DNA of 64,000 bases from Lentilactobacillus curieae (GTDB lineage: Bacteria > Bacillota > Bacilli > Lactobacillales > Lactobacillaceae), in the NCBI RefSeq assembly GCF_000785105.2, contig NZ_CP018906.1:1-64000 (forward strand). Direction: 5' to 3'. A model generated the notes under the pieces. The model did no database searches. It saw only the letters and a program-made list of their open reading frames with translations, and was not told where the DNA came from. Both the position numbers and the translations under genes were made by a program. The number at the start of each line of letters is the position of its first letter. The stretch's first letter is position 1. This document shows positions 17,207 to 25,727 of this stretch, piece after piece.

Positions 17207-18739
17207 ATGAAGAAAAAGAGACATTTCAAGTTAAGAATGCCCGGCGCTTTTGTCATTTTATTTATCCTAACCATCGTTGCAGTTGCTGCAACCTGGATTA
17301 TTCCTGCCGGGAGTTATTCAAAGCTTGAATACACACACTCACACTTACAAATTACTCAGCCTTCGGGTAAAGTTGAGCAGGTGCCTGCCACACAAAAAGA
17401 ACTGGATAAACTTGGTGTCAAAATTGACATTGAACAGTTCAAATCTGGCGGGATCAACCAAGCCGTTTCAATTCCAAATACATATGAGCGATTGAAACAG
17501 CACCCTGCTGGTCCAGGAGCAATCACCAATGACATGGTTCGAGGAACGATTGAAGCCGTTGATATTATGGTATTCATTCTAGTTCTTGGTGGTTTGATTG
17601 GAGTGGTTAAAGCGAGTGGTGCCTTCGAATCTGGATTAATGGCACTGACCAAGAAGACAAAGGGACATGAATTTATGTTGATTTTTTTGGTCGCAGTATT
17701 AATGGTACTGGGAGGAACGCTTTGCGGAATTGAAGAGGAAGCCGTTGCCTTCTACCCAATTTTAGTGCCGATTTTCATAGCGATGGGATACGATTCGATA
17801 GTCTCCGTGGGAGCAATTTTCTTGGCAAGTTCAATCGGAACGTGTTTTTCAACCATCAATCCATTTTCGGTCGTTATCGCATCAAACTCTGCCGGAATTG
17901 ACTTCACACAAGGACTTGACTGGCGGATTTTCGGGTGTGTAGTTGCCGCAATTTTCGTAATTTGTTACCTATATTGGTACAGTAAAAAAATTAAAGCTGA
18001 CCCAACCGCATCTTATTCATACGATGATCACGAAGAATTCAATAAAATGTGGTCAGTTACATCCGGTGCAAGTAACGACAATCCTGACTTTACACTCAGA
18101 AAAAAATTGATTTTGATTTTGTTTGTTGTCACTTTTCCAATTATGGTCTGGGGCGTAATGACCCAAGGTTGGTGGTTCCCAACTATGGCCTCATCATTCT
18201 TGACCTTCGCAATTATCATCATGCTGATTACCGCAACTGGTCCCAATGGAATTGGTGAAAAAGGCGTGGTAGATGCGTTTGTCAACGGTGCTTCTAGTCT
18301 GGTTGGGGTTTCCCTAATTATCGGACTAGCTCGCGGAATCAATATCGTGTTAAACGAAGGTATGATTTCAGATACAATTTTGAACTACTCATCTAATTTA
18401 GTATCGCAAATGAGCGGTCCAGTCTTCATCTTAGTAATGCTAATTATTTTCTTCTTCCTTGGTTTTATCGTGCCTTCATCATCAGGTTTGGCTGTACTAT
18501 CAATGCCAATTATGGCGCCACTCGCTGACACGGTTCACATTCCCCGGTTCGCTGTAGTTACCGCCTACCAATTCGGCCAGTACGCAATGCTATTCCTTGC
18601 CCCTACTGGTTTGGTTATGGCCACTTTACAAATGCTAAACATGCGTTACTCACACTGGGTTCGTTTCGTGTGGCCAGTGGTTGCATTTGTTTTGATATTC
18701 GGTGGTGGATTACTGGTAGCAGAAGTAATGATTTATTAG
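17207..18739 (+). CDS. YfcC-family membrane carrier
   Basis: 510-residue polytopic protein of the C4-dicarboxylate anaerobic carrier family (YfcC/AitC, DcuC-like), about 12 TM segments. It begins with basic residues (KKKRHFKLRMPGAF), then TM1 (AFVILFILTIVAVAATWIIPAG, including the typical IPAGxY). Conserved stretches: GGTLCGIEEEAVAFYPILVPIF, FSTINPFSVVIASNSAG, FIVPSSSGLAVLSMPIMAPLAD, APTGLVMATL. Likely transports a carboxylate or amino acid; substrate unknown. RBS GGGGGAG; perfect cre site upstream. Confidence 0.88.
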   Translation: MKKKRHFKLRMPGAFVILFILTIVAVAATWIIPAGSYSKLEYTHSHLQITQPSGKVEQVPATQKELDKLGVKIDIEQFKSGGINQAVSIPNTYERLKQHPAGPGAITNDMVRGTIEAVDIMVFILVLGGLIGVVKASGAFESGLMALTKKTKGHEFMLIFLVAVLMVLGGTLCGIEEEAVAFYPILVPIFIAMGYDSIVSVGAIFLASSIGTCFSTINPFSVVIASNSAGIDFTQGLDWRIFGCVVAAIFVICYLYWYSKKIKADPTASYSYDDHEEFNKMWSVTSGASNDNPDFTLRKKLILILFVVTFPIMVWGVMTQGWWFPTMASSFLTFAIIIMLITATGPNGIGEKGVVDAFVNGASSLVGVSLIIGLARGINIVLNEGMISDTILNYSSNLVSQMSGPVFILVMLIIFFFLGFIVPSSSGLAVLSMPIMAPLADTVHIPRFAVVTAYQFGQYAMLFLAPTGLVMATLQMLNMRYSHWVRFVWPVVAFVLIFGGGLLVAEVMIY

Positions 18740-18792
18740 TCATTATAATCACCTAGATAAGCTATAATTAAGACAACATCGAGGTGATTTCA

Positions 18793-19107
18793 TTGGATAA
18801 AAAAATTCTTAATGGTTTATCGTACCTTTCCATCTTTTTTGCGCCAATTTTATTTCCAATTATCGTCCTGATTGTAAGTTCTGATAAAGATGTAAACAGA
18901 CACGCAATTCGGGCGACAATTCTACACTTGATTCCTGTGATTTTAACAATCGTTGGACTGATTATCGTCGGTGCCACGGGACTCTTTACCAATAATCATA
19001 AGTCAACCGGTTTCGTTGCTATCGCGCTACTCGGGGCCATTTTATTGATAGATTTAGGAGTCTTTATTTATAACCTAGTATTGGGAATTAAACAGTTTGT
19101 TAACTAA
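18793..19107 (+). CDS. DUF4870-like membrane protein
   Basis: 104 residues with three hydrophobic helices and the DUF4870 features LNGLSYLSIFFAPILFPIIVLIVSSDKDVNRHAIRA. TTG start behind GAGGTG with 6-nt spacing; an upstream in-frame GTG at 18784 lies inside that site. TATAAT at 18763-18768. Function unknown. Confidence 0.8.
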   Translation: MDKKILNGLSYLSIFFAPILFPIIVLIVSSDKDVNRHAIRATILHLIPVILTIVGLIIVGATGLFTNNHKSTGFVAIALLGAILLIDLGVFIYNLVLGIKQFVN

Positions 19108-19158
19108 AAAATAGATTCGAAGACTCACCCCATCGGTGAAGACTCCGAATCTATTTTT
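19106..19158. terminator. Bidirectional terminator
   Basis: Long stem (AAATAGATTCG/CGAATCTATTT) with inner TCACC/GGTGA, A/T runs on both sides; shared by the DUF4870 and phosphatase genes. Confidence 0.9.
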
Positions 19159-19901
19159 TATTTCAAATACATCTCCCTCATCCGTTCCTCGAATCCCTCA
19201 TCCAACTTCAACGTTGTGTAAAGGTAATCTTGAAATCCGCCAGCTTGTTTGACAGCCGTGTCAAAGAAATGCTCTAAATAATCCGCATTTACATTCAGTG
19301 CCACGGAAATTGATTCTAACTGTTCTGAGGTAGCTTGGTCTTTGAGCCCCTTCAAGATCTCTTCATTGGCAGACTTTCTCAACTCGTTGGTTTTTAAGTA
19401 GTCGGCATAGATCTGTTCCTCACTAACCCCAACACTTTTGAGAATCAATGCGGCTGCAACTCCAGTTCTATCCTTACCAGCAAAGCAGTGGAACACAAGC
19501 GGGGAATCATCATCAGAAACAGAAGTTAAGAACTGGCGATACCCGTTGATTGCTGAATCACTCACAGCTAATTGCTCATATGTCAGCATCATATTGTCGT
19601 AGACGTTACCACCATTAGTAATCATCTTTCCGAGACTAGCGTTATTTTTTGTCGCGTCTTTTAGAATATCAATTACTTGGTAATCTGAACCAGGCCACTG
19701 AGTATCAGGAAATTGAGCGCGCTCATCTTCGCCCCGCATGTCAACAATCCGCTTAATTTTAAGTTGATTTTCAAGGTATTCGGTTTGGTCTGCAGAAAGC
19801 TCACTTAACTGGCCACTTCGGAAAAGCTTGTCAGCTTTAAAGGTACTAGCTCCAGATGTATATCCGCCAAGTGATCTGAAGTTTGTAATTCCTAATGTCA
19901 T
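19158..19901 (-). CDS. Tyrosine-protein phosphatase (Lpt/IphP-like)
   Basis: 247 residues. N-terminal NFRSLGGYTS and KLFRSGQLSELS are typical of this DSP-like family; the P-loop HCFAGKDRTGVAAALIL gives CX5R with nucleophile Cys and Arg. Cytosolic; removes phosphate from proteins or phosphoinositide-like compounds. ATG follows AGGGTGG. Convergent with the DUF4870 gene. Confidence 0.9.
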   Translation of the reverse strand: MTLGITNFRSLGGYTSGASTFKADKLFRSGQLSELSADQTEYLENQLKIKRIVDMRGEDERAQFPDTQWPGSDYQVIDILKDATKNNASLGKMITNGGNVYDNMMLTYEQLAVSDSAINGYRQFLTSVSDDDSPLVFHCFAGKDRTGVAAALILKSVGVSEEQIYADYLKTNELRKSANEEILKGLKDQATSEQLESISVALNVNADYLEHFFDTAVKQAGGFQDYLYTTLKLDEGFEERMREMYLK

Positions 19902-20078
19902 AATTCCACCCTATTCACTCGTTTTTTAAAATACACTGTATTTTACCATGCAACTTAAAATTTTCTAGCTAATTCAATTTTCAAACCACGATTAATATCT
20001 CTGAATTGCATTACTTAATGTAAAATAGAAGACAATAACACTTATTTCAACCAAAAACCGTGAAAGTGGTGGCAACTT

Positions 20079-20834
20079 TTGAATAGATTTGATGAAGATG
20101 TGATGAATACCTGTGGCAAGGTCGGCGTAATAATGTTAACTAGTGGTGCAGAAACCTCGCGTGTTGAGCAAACTGTCGAGTTCATCGGTAAAGCTTCCGG
20201 TGTAAATGTAACTTGCTACGTTACAATGACCGCAGTTTTTATTTCCATTAATGATCTTGGAAACACAATGATGTTCAAGTCCCGGCTAGGTGGATTTAAC
20301 CTCCAAAAAGTCGATGAACTTAACCAATTGTCTCGTCAATATACGGAAGGCCAAATAAATTATGAGGAATTGAAGTTGCAGATTGCCCAAGTTGATAATC
20401 AAGTGATCGACTTTTCACTACCACTAAAAATCTTTGGTGCCGGCCTGGTTTCTGTCGCCCCCATGCTGGTATTTAAAGCAACTTGGGGAGATCTTGCGTT
20501 GTCCTTTTTCATTGGAATTTTTGGTTATCTTGCCGCCTATTTCATAGGTTTAAAACACAATTTACCATACATAAAAGAAGCCACCGGTGGAATAACCATT
20601 GCAATCTTGGCTAACTTAGCCGTCCTCCTTGGTCTTGGTCACGACAGCGGTCAAATGATTGTCAGTTCGTTAATGCCGCTAGTACCTGGGGTTGCAATCA
20701 CTAATTCCCTCAGAGAAATAATGGCTGGTGAAATCATTTCCGGCCTGGTTCGGGCGGTCGATGCAATCCTAGTTGCCGTCGCCATTGGTTCTGGGGTAAT
20801 TATTGGTGCATCACTCGTTTATTTAGTGAGGTAA
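20079..20834 (+). CDS. Threonine/serine exporter, N-terminal half (ThrE/YjjP type)
   Basis: 251 residues. The soluble N-terminal part has MLTSGAETSRVEQTVEFIGKASGV, the YjjP/ThrE hallmark, followed by five TM segments (from FGAGLVSVAPMLVFKATWG onward, with VPGVAITNSLREIMAGEIISGLVR). It acts with the YjjB-like protein encoded 5 nt downstream; together they equal full-length ThrE. TTG start behind GGTGG. Confidence 0.9.
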   Translation: MNRFDEDVMNTCGKVGVIMLTSGAETSRVEQTVEFIGKASGVNVTCYVTMTAVFISINDLGNTMMFKSRLGGFNLQKVDELNQLSRQYTEGQINYEELKLQIAQVDNQVIDFSLPLKIFGAGLVSVAPMLVFKATWGDLALSFFIGIFGYLAAYFIGLKHNLPYIKEATGGITIAILANLAVLLGLGHDSGQMIVSSLMPLVPGVAITNSLREIMAGEIISGLVRAVDAILVAVAIGSGVIIGASLVYLVR

Positions 20835-20839
20835 GGAAA

Positions 20840-21292
20840 ATGAAATTACTAGTTGAATTTGGAATCAGCTTTTTATCAACAGTGGGTTTTGGAATTATTA
20901 CCAACGTTCCCAGACGCTCATTGCTACCTGGTGGAATTACTGGTGCAGTGGCCTGGACTGTGTACGTAATTCTAAATGCACAGTTGGACAGTTTATTTTT
21001 TCCAAATGCGGTAGCGGCATTAATAATCGGAATTCTAGGAAACTGTTTTTCAATTAAGTTCAAAGTTCCGGTCAATATGATCTACATTCCCAGCTTAGTA
21101 TCGTTAGTTCCTGGGGGAATTATATATGAAGCAATGAAGGATTTTACCCAAGGTAACATTGCTCCAGCCCAAGTCAATTTGATGAACACGTTGATCATTG
21201 CGATTTCACTAGCAGGTGGATTCTTTGTGGCTGAAATTATTTTCAAAGGAATTCGGGCAAGAATCAACCAACAACAATTATCCAAACACTAA
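20840..21292 (+). CDS. Threonine/serine exporter, C-terminal half (YjjB type)
   Basis: 150 residues, four TM segments, with FGIITNVPRRSLLPGGITGAVAW and MIYIPSLVSLVPGGIIYEAMKDF, typical of the YjjB part of split ThrE exporters. ATG behind GAGGTAAGG, co-translated with the N-terminal half. Probably exports threonine, serine or small metabolites. Confidence 0.9.
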   Translation: MKLLVEFGISFLSTVGFGIITNVPRRSLLPGGITGAVAWTVYVILNAQLDSLFFPNAVAALIIGILGNCFSIKFKVPVNMIYIPSLVSLVPGGIIYEAMKDFTQGNIAPAQVNLMNTLIIAISLAGGFFVAEIIFKGIRARINQQQLSKH

Positions 21293-21329
21293 AGAAACGC
21301 AACCAAGAAATTTCTTGATTGCGTTTCTT
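21291..21329. terminator. Bidirectional terminator
   Basis: Long stem AAGAAACGCAA.CAAGAAA/TTTCTTG.TTGCGTTTCTT between convergent genes. Confidence 0.9.
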
Positions 21330-21338
21330 CAATTATAT

Positions 21339-22664
21339 TTACTTAGTGTAATCCACTGACTTGGTTTCCTTTGTCAAAAGTAAAGCAACGATTGAGACCA
21401 AACTCATAAATCCTAGATAATAACCAACTGCGTGGATCCCCCATTGTCCAACTAACCAAGATGCAATAGTTGGGGCAAACGCAGCACCAACAATAGCGGA
21501 CATATTGTAAGCAATTCCAGCACCTGAATACCTAGTACTTGTTGGGAAGAGTTCAGGCAACATTGCCCCAACTGGGCCATAGATCACGCCCATTGCCAAG
21601 AAACCAACTACCAAGAAGAATAAAGTTCCAACAACGTTTTGGTGTCCTTGGAAAAAGAATGGAAATACAAACGAGAATACGAAGATGGCTGCAGTTCCTG
21701 CAAGCAACACTGTTCTTCTACCGAATCTATCTGACAACATTGACGAATAAACAATCATTCCAGCAAACACAACGATTGATCCCATCAAGAACATCAAGAA
21801 TTCACGACTATCAAATCCAAGTACGGCAGTTCCATAACTCAATGACCAAGTTGAAAGTAGAAAGAAGAACGTGTAGGAAACAGCCATCACAAATGTTCCT
21901 TGAAGGATTTGTTTCCAGCTCTTAGTAAATACTTGTGCTAAAGGTGCTTTCTTAACGTTATCCCGTTGTTGAGCCAAACGGAATAATGGAGTTTCTTGCA
22001 TCTTTCTTCTAACCCAAAGACCAAACACAACCAAAACGGCTGAAGCAACGAATGGTACTCGCCAACCAAATTCTGCCATTTGTGATTTAGTCAATACGGT
22101 TTCCAAAATAACGTATAAACCATTACTCAAGAAGAATCCAATTGGAGCACCCAATTCAGTGAACGAACCAAATAGTGCCCGCTTACCCTTTGGAGCGTTC
22201 TCAGTGGCAACTAAAACGGCCCCTGACCATTCACCACCAAGACCAATGCCTTGAGTAAATCTTGCTAAACATAGAAGTAAAATTGCAGTCATTCCCAAAG
22301 TTCTGTAACCGGGAAGAAAACCAATGACAACTGTAGATAACCCCATCATCAGCAATGAGACAACTAATGCCCGCTTACGACCTAACTTATCGCCAAAGTG
22401 ACCAAATAGTAGCGACCCTAGAGGGCGAGCTACAAACGCAACTCCGAATGTCAGTAAACTAAGGATCATTGCGATTGTTGGGGTTACTGATGGGAAAAAG
22501 ACGTTTGGAAAATATGTTGCTGCGGCAGTACCGTATGCATAAAAGTCAAAAAATTCAATTGCGGTTCCAATCATAGATGCCATAATGACAGTTTTAACCG
22601 GATCTCGTTCCATTTTGGCAACTTTTGCTTCTGTTAAAGAATATGTATTTGATGTTTCTTCCAT
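21339..22664 (-). CDS. MHS-family MFS transporter
   Basis: 441 residues, 12 TM segments, metabolite:H+ symporter (MHS) type: SMIGTAIEFFDFYAYG near TM1, the loop 2-3 motif FGHFGDKLGRKRAL, GIGLGGEWSGAVLVATENAP in TM5, and MLPELFPTSTRYSGAGIAYN. Members import shikimate, proline/betaine, alpha-ketoglutarate or related compounds. ATG at 22664 follows AGGAGTGGAG. The gene has a roughly 265-nt leader with a short Ile-rich ORF, three hairpins and an intrinsic terminator, so expression probably rises when Ile-tRNA is scarce; branched-chain amino or keto acids are a reasonable substrate guess. Confidence 0.88.
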   Translation of the reverse strand: MEETSNTYSLTEAKVAKMERDPVKTVIMASMIGTAIEFFDFYAYGTAAATYFPNVFFPSVTPTIAMILSLLTFGVAFVARPLGSLLFGHFGDKLGRKRALVVSLLMMGLSTVVIGFLPGYRTLGMTAILLLCLARFTQGIGLGGEWSGAVLVATENAPKGKRALFGSFTELGAPIGFFLSNGLYVILETVLTKSQMAEFGWRVPFVASAVLVVFGLWVRRKMQETPLFRLAQQRDNVKKAPLAQVFTKSWKQILQGTFVMAVSYTFFFLLSTWSLSYGTAVLGFDSREFLMFLMGSIVVFAGMIVYSSMLSDRFGRRTVLLAGTAAIFVFSFVFPFFFQGHQNVVGTLFFLVVGFLAMGVIYGPVGAMLPELFPTSTRYSGAGIAYNMSAIVGAAFAPTIASWLVGQWGIHAVGYYLGFMSLVSIVALLLTKETKSVDYTK

Positions 22665-22762
22665 TTGCTCCACTCCTATTCAATCAAAACCAGTAAATTC
22701 TACCAATAATTGCAGTCTCATTCATAATTAAGGGAAGTTTGTCACCTCCTTAAAAATAAAAA

Positions 22763-22795
22763 AACACCAAGGACCTTAAGACAGTCCTTGGTGTT
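22763..22795 (-). terminator. Attenuator terminator of MHS transporter leader
   Basis: Perfect twelve-pair stem AACACCAAGGAC/GTCCTTGGTGTT followed on the minus strand by a T7 run, upstream of the coding start. Confidence 0.88.
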
Positions 22796-22800
22796 AAATA

Positions 22801-22903
22801 ACCAATTCTGCCCGCTTGCTTGCGGGCACATCAATTCGCCCGCGCATTAAATAATAATAATTACGCGGGTAATAATGGTGTTCAATTTAAATGTTGAATT
22901 GGT
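22801..22903 (-). promoter_or_regulatory. Attenuation region with mutually exclusive hairpins
   Basis: In transcript order: CCCGCG (22864-22869) can pair with CGCGGG (22839-22844), enclosing the Ile codons and stop of the leader ORF. GCGGGC next to it can instead pair with GCCCGC (22810-22815), which otherwise forms a hairpin with GCGGGC (22822-22827). ACCAATTC (22896-22903) and GAATTGGT (22801-22808) are complementary and bracket the region. This is the layout of ribosome-mediated attenuation; the exact switch is inferred. Confidence 0.7.
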
Positions 22904-22906
22904 CAT
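22847..22906 (-). CDS. Ile-rich leader peptide (19 aa)
   Basis: Short ORF starting at ATG 22906 behind GAGGG with 6-nt spacing, ending in RVIIII and then TAA; six of 19 codons are Ile (all ATT), and four of them are consecutive just before the stop. It lies between a promoter (22937-22965) and the attenuator terminator of the MHS transporter gene. Such codon runs make a ribosome stall when the cognate charged tRNA is limiting. An ATG two codons upstream (22912) touches the ribosome site and is less likely. Confidence 0.75.
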   Translation of the reverse strand: MTNSTFKLNTIITRVIIII

Positions 22907-22936
22907 TTTCATCCCTCTTTTCACGAATTGTATAGA

Positions 22937-22965
22937 ATACTATCACGGCTAGTATTAAAAGTAAA
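22937..22965 (-). promoter_or_regulatory. Promoter of the MHS transporter leader
   Basis: Minus-strand TTTACT, 17-bp spacer, TAGTAT, about 30 nt upstream of the leader ORF. Confidence 0.55.
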
Positions 22966-23081
22966 TAAAAAAATGAAAGTTTTTCAAATTTTATTATTAA
23001 AAACAAAGTCACTTTCTACATATTTAGACCTTGATTGCGATATTATAATTACAGTAAATATATTTTAAAGGAGTTTTAATT

Positions 23082-23369
23082 ATGAAAGTCATCAACGTTG
23101 AACTGTCAGTAATTCCAGGTAAACAGGCTGCCTACGAGGCTTTTATTGCCGATCTAGTTGCTGGCTCAAGTAGCGAAGCTGGCAACATTAGTTACCACCA
23201 CTACAAGGATGTCGATTCAAAAACAGATTATGAAATCATTGAGCATTGGAAAGATGCTGACGCTGTTGAATTCCACAACAACACTCCCCACTTTCAAAAG
23301 TTCTTATCTGGAATCGGTGACTTTCTAACTAAGGATCCGGTTATCATCCGAATGGATTATGACGAATAG
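23082..23369 (+). CDS. Antibiotic biosynthesis monooxygenase (ABM) domain protein
   Basis: 95-residue ferredoxin-like fold protein: VELSVIPGKQAAYEAFIADLVAGSSSEAGNISYHHYKD and YEIIEHWKDADAVEFHNNTPHFQKF are typical of YgiN/HmoB-like ABM proteins (quinol or heme-related oxygenases). RBS AAGGAG. Role unknown. Confidence 0.88.
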   Translation: MKVINVELSVIPGKQAAYEAFIADLVAGSSSEAGNISYHHYKDVDSKTDYEIIEHWKDADAVEFHNNTPHFQKFLSGIGDFLTKDPVIIRMDYDE

Positions 23370-23450
23370 TCAGCTTTAAAATCTGGATGGTACCGATCAG
23401 CACCAAGAGTGTTACAATCTTCATAATTAATTTTTACAGGAGGTGAATAA

Positions 23451-23883
23451 ATGTCTCTTTCAATTATTCACTTAGATTCACTAACAATTTCGGGAAGTCA
23501 ATCCAAGCTATCTGAATCCAGTTAGCAATGAACTTAGTATCATTAGTGCGGAGAAATCGCGAGCGTTTGCTAATTTCAAACAGCCTGCGGGTGGTCAGCA
23601 ACTGTTCGCTGTAAACCATAATGATGCAGGTGACTCATTATATATTCTGGGAACAGCCACAAGTACTAGTAATATCAGATTCGAACTACCTGAAGGTGAC
23701 TACGCTGAGTTTGATTTAAACATTAGCAACCGTGAAGATGCTGATCAGCAAATCGGTGCCATGTATGGCGAAGTTGGAATGTCCAAAGAATACGCCATTG
23801 GCGATAGTTTTTCTTTAGAACAACTTGGGGCAGACGGTACAGTTCAAAAATTATTTGTACCAGTAATTTCAAAAAAAGGATGA
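23451..23883 (+). pseudogene. Frameshifted small protein gene, GyrI-like
   Basis: A perfect AGGAGGTGA site precedes the ATG at 23451, which opens MSLSIIHLDSLTISGS and then stops at TAG after 25 codons. A second frame takes over near 23500 (VNPSYLNPVSNELSIIS) and runs without stops to TGA at 23881-23883, giving one protein of about 143 residues. The second part (LPEGDYAEFDLNI, LYILGTATS, KLFVPVIS) resembles GyrI-like effector-binding domains, tentatively. A single 1-nt indel explains the break; it may be a true mutation or a sequencing error. Confidence 0.7.
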
Positions 23884-23913
23884 AAACTCACTTATGAGTT
23901 TCCATCCTTTTTG
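23873..23913. terminator. Bidirectional terminator
   Basis: AAAAAGGATG/CATCCTTTTT outer stem with AAACTCA/TGAGTTT inner stem, between convergent genes. Confidence 0.85.
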
Positions 23914-23919
23914 CTTTAA

Positions 23920-24447
23920 TTACAGTGCTTCGTCTACAGAGACGATTTTGGCACCATACATTGTTTTAATGTAGTTTAACGCGTAATCATAATCTTCATC
24001 ACTGAGTGCCTCAGTGGTCTCCTTTGGGACAGTAATTTCGTATCCGCGAAGACATGCGTCTGCAGCAGAATGTTGAATACAAATATTAGTGACTACCCCA
24101 GTCAAAATCACGTTATCTACGTTTAATTCGCGGAGTAATGTGTCTAACCCAGTTTCAAAAAATGCGCTGTACGTCCGCTTTTCAAACGAATAGTCTCCAC
24201 TTTTCGGAGCCAATTCATCAGTAATCTGGCCACCCCAAGTGCCCTTCATACTATGATCACCCCAGATTTTTAACTCGTGATCTTCTTTGTAGTGCTCATC
24301 AGAAACGTAGACAACCGGTGTCCCTTGAGCACGAGCCTTAGTCAATAAATCACTAATCGGTTGAATTGTTTTCAAAGCTCGATCATTCTTCAATGCTCCG
24401 GTCAAAAAATCGTTGGTCATATCAATTACAAGTACAGCTGATTTCAT
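23920..24447 (-). CDS. Isochorismatase-family cysteine hydrolase
   Basis: 175 residues with the triad of this family: Asp in VLVIDMTNDFLTG, Lys in FEKRTYSAFFETGLD, Cys in VILTGVVTNICIQHSAADA, plus the cis-peptide region. Nicotinamidase-like hydrolases share this layout, but the metal-site residues point to a general isochorismatase-like (YecD/PncA-like) enzyme; substrate unknown. Confidence 0.88.
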   Translation of the reverse strand: MKSAVLVIDMTNDFLTGALKNDRALKTIQPISDLLTKARAQGTPVVYVSDEHYKEDHELKIWGDHSMKGTWGGQITDELAPKSGDYSFEKRTYSAFFETGLDTLLRELNVDNVILTGVVTNICIQHSAADACLRGYEITVPKETTEALSDEDYDYALNYIKTMYGAKIVSVDEAL

Positions 24448-24554
24448 TAAAAATCTCCTCCAAAAATTGATAAATGGGTTACACTAATTAATGTTAAAGA
24501 TACCACAGTTTAGTGGTTGTGAGAAGTCTAGAAAGTAAATAATGGAGGTGCTTC

Positions 24555-24887
24555 ATGAATACAATTTTTCACATCAACGAATCCGCAAAGTGGCCAATGA
24601 TTTTTAGCAACGTTAACCATATGCACGAATGGATGGTGGATAATTCGGATAATGGCAAAATCGAGGTGTTGGTTAACGGTCCGGCCGTCAGTGATGTTGT
24701 GACTGACAGCAAGGTTGATTTGTCAGCCCTAACCGATATTGGGATAACAATCGCCGTTTGCAACAATTCGTTAGTTCAGCGAAATATTGAAACCAATTCA
24801 CTACAGCCAAATCTAACCGTCGTACCTGTGGGTGTAGTGGAACTAGCTACCAAACAACTTGAAGGTTTTGCATACATTAAACCATAA
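24555..24887 (+). CDS. DsrE-family protein
   Basis: 110 residues with the DsrE/F-like fold pattern: FHINESAKWPMIFSNVNHMHEWM, IEVLVNGPAVSDVV, GITIAVCNNSLVQRNI, LTVVPVGVVELATKQLEGFAYIKP. One central Cys is kept. Possible role in sulfur transfer or redox; not assigned. RBS GGAGGTG. Confidence 0.85.
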   Translation: MNTIFHINESAKWPMIFSNVNHMHEWMVDNSDNGKIEVLVNGPAVSDVVTDSKVDLSALTDIGITIAVCNNSLVQRNIETNSLQPNLTVVPVGVVELATKQLEGFAYIKP

Positions 24888-24892
24888 TCAAA

Positions 24893-24920
24893 AAGCCCAG
24901 CGTTTGCTGGGCTTTCTTTA
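24893..24920. terminator. Terminator
   Basis: Ten-pair stem AAAGCCCAGC/GCTGGGCTTT with loop GTTT. Confidence 0.9.
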
Positions 24921-25430
24921 TGCACCAAATGCTTGCAAATAGTGTACCGTTCCCGTTACATTATCCAAACCACCTGGGACTAACTCTTTCACCATATAAT
25001 ATTCTTCTGGGACACTAAACGGTGCCTTAATGTTGTGATTGGCTGCCTTTACATAACTAAATCGTTGGTAGTATTCTGGCCACCCTAAAACCGTTGAAAA
25101 GGTGTACCCTCTCTGAACGGCTTTCTCCTCAAGCTTAGCAACTAGTTTTCGACCAACCGATTGACGTTGATATTCTGGAAATACAGATAGTGGTGCTAAC
25201 GCTAACCCAACTGTGCCATCAACATCAACCCGACTCATCAACCCATGGCCAATAATGGCATTGTTTCTCTCAACTACCATTTCCAATTCAGGGTCATACA
25301 GTGGATCTTTGCGGATCTCTTCGACCAGCTCAGCTTCGCCATCATACCCATGACTTGTTTGGCTAAAAGCTGTCTTGATTAAGTTCCCCACTTCAAAATA
25401 ATCTTCTGGTTTGATTGTTCTAATTATCAT
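24918..25430 (-). CDS. GNAT-family N-acetyltransferase (YhbS-like)
   Basis: 170 residues: MIIRTIKPEDYFEVGNLIKTAFSQTSHGYDGEAELVEEIR, then LALAPLSVFPEYQRQSVGRKLVAKLEEKA (acetyl-CoA loop QRQSVG) and VLGWPEYYQRFSYVKA. Typical YhbS/COG3153 architecture. The ATG at 25430 follows AAAAGGA with 8-nt spacing; longer starts precede that site. Confidence 0.88.
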   Translation of the reverse strand: MIIRTIKPEDYFEVGNLIKTAFSQTSHGYDGEAELVEEIRKDPLYDPELEMVVERNNAIIGHGLMSRVDVDGTVGLALAPLSVFPEYQRQSVGRKLVAKLEEKAVQRGYTFSTVLGWPEYYQRFSYVKAANHNIKAPFSVPEEYYMVKELVPGGLDNVTGTVHYLQAFGA

Positions 25431-25727
25431 TTGTGAAATCCTTTTCATGAAATAAGAATGTCCCCATTGTAGCAAACATTTGCCAATAACGTAAGGGCTT
25501 TCTTCCAGTTTTTGTTTACCATGTCATCATTTTATTGAAAAATAAAAGAGAGTCTAGAAATTCACAATCTAACTTCATCTCAATCCACTGGTAATTCACT
25601 AGTTTCAAAACTTTTTCAATTCTTTGTGAACAAAACCATTGCATTTTCATAGCAACGGTAGTAAATTGTTATTTGTACTTACGAAAAGTAAGCAGTTAAA
25701 AACTTAAATTTTTAGGAGTGGATCATC

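Noticed and set aside
22741-22912. CRISPR-like or phage element in the repeat-rich leader
   Set aside because: Only hairpins and a leader ORF; no repeat-spacer periodicity and no phage gene nearby.
25678-25692. Operator for a Spx- or Rex-like factor before pyruvate oxidase
   Set aside because: A single short inverted repeat (CTTACGAAAAGTAAG) that matches no consensus I recognise; noted but not claimed.
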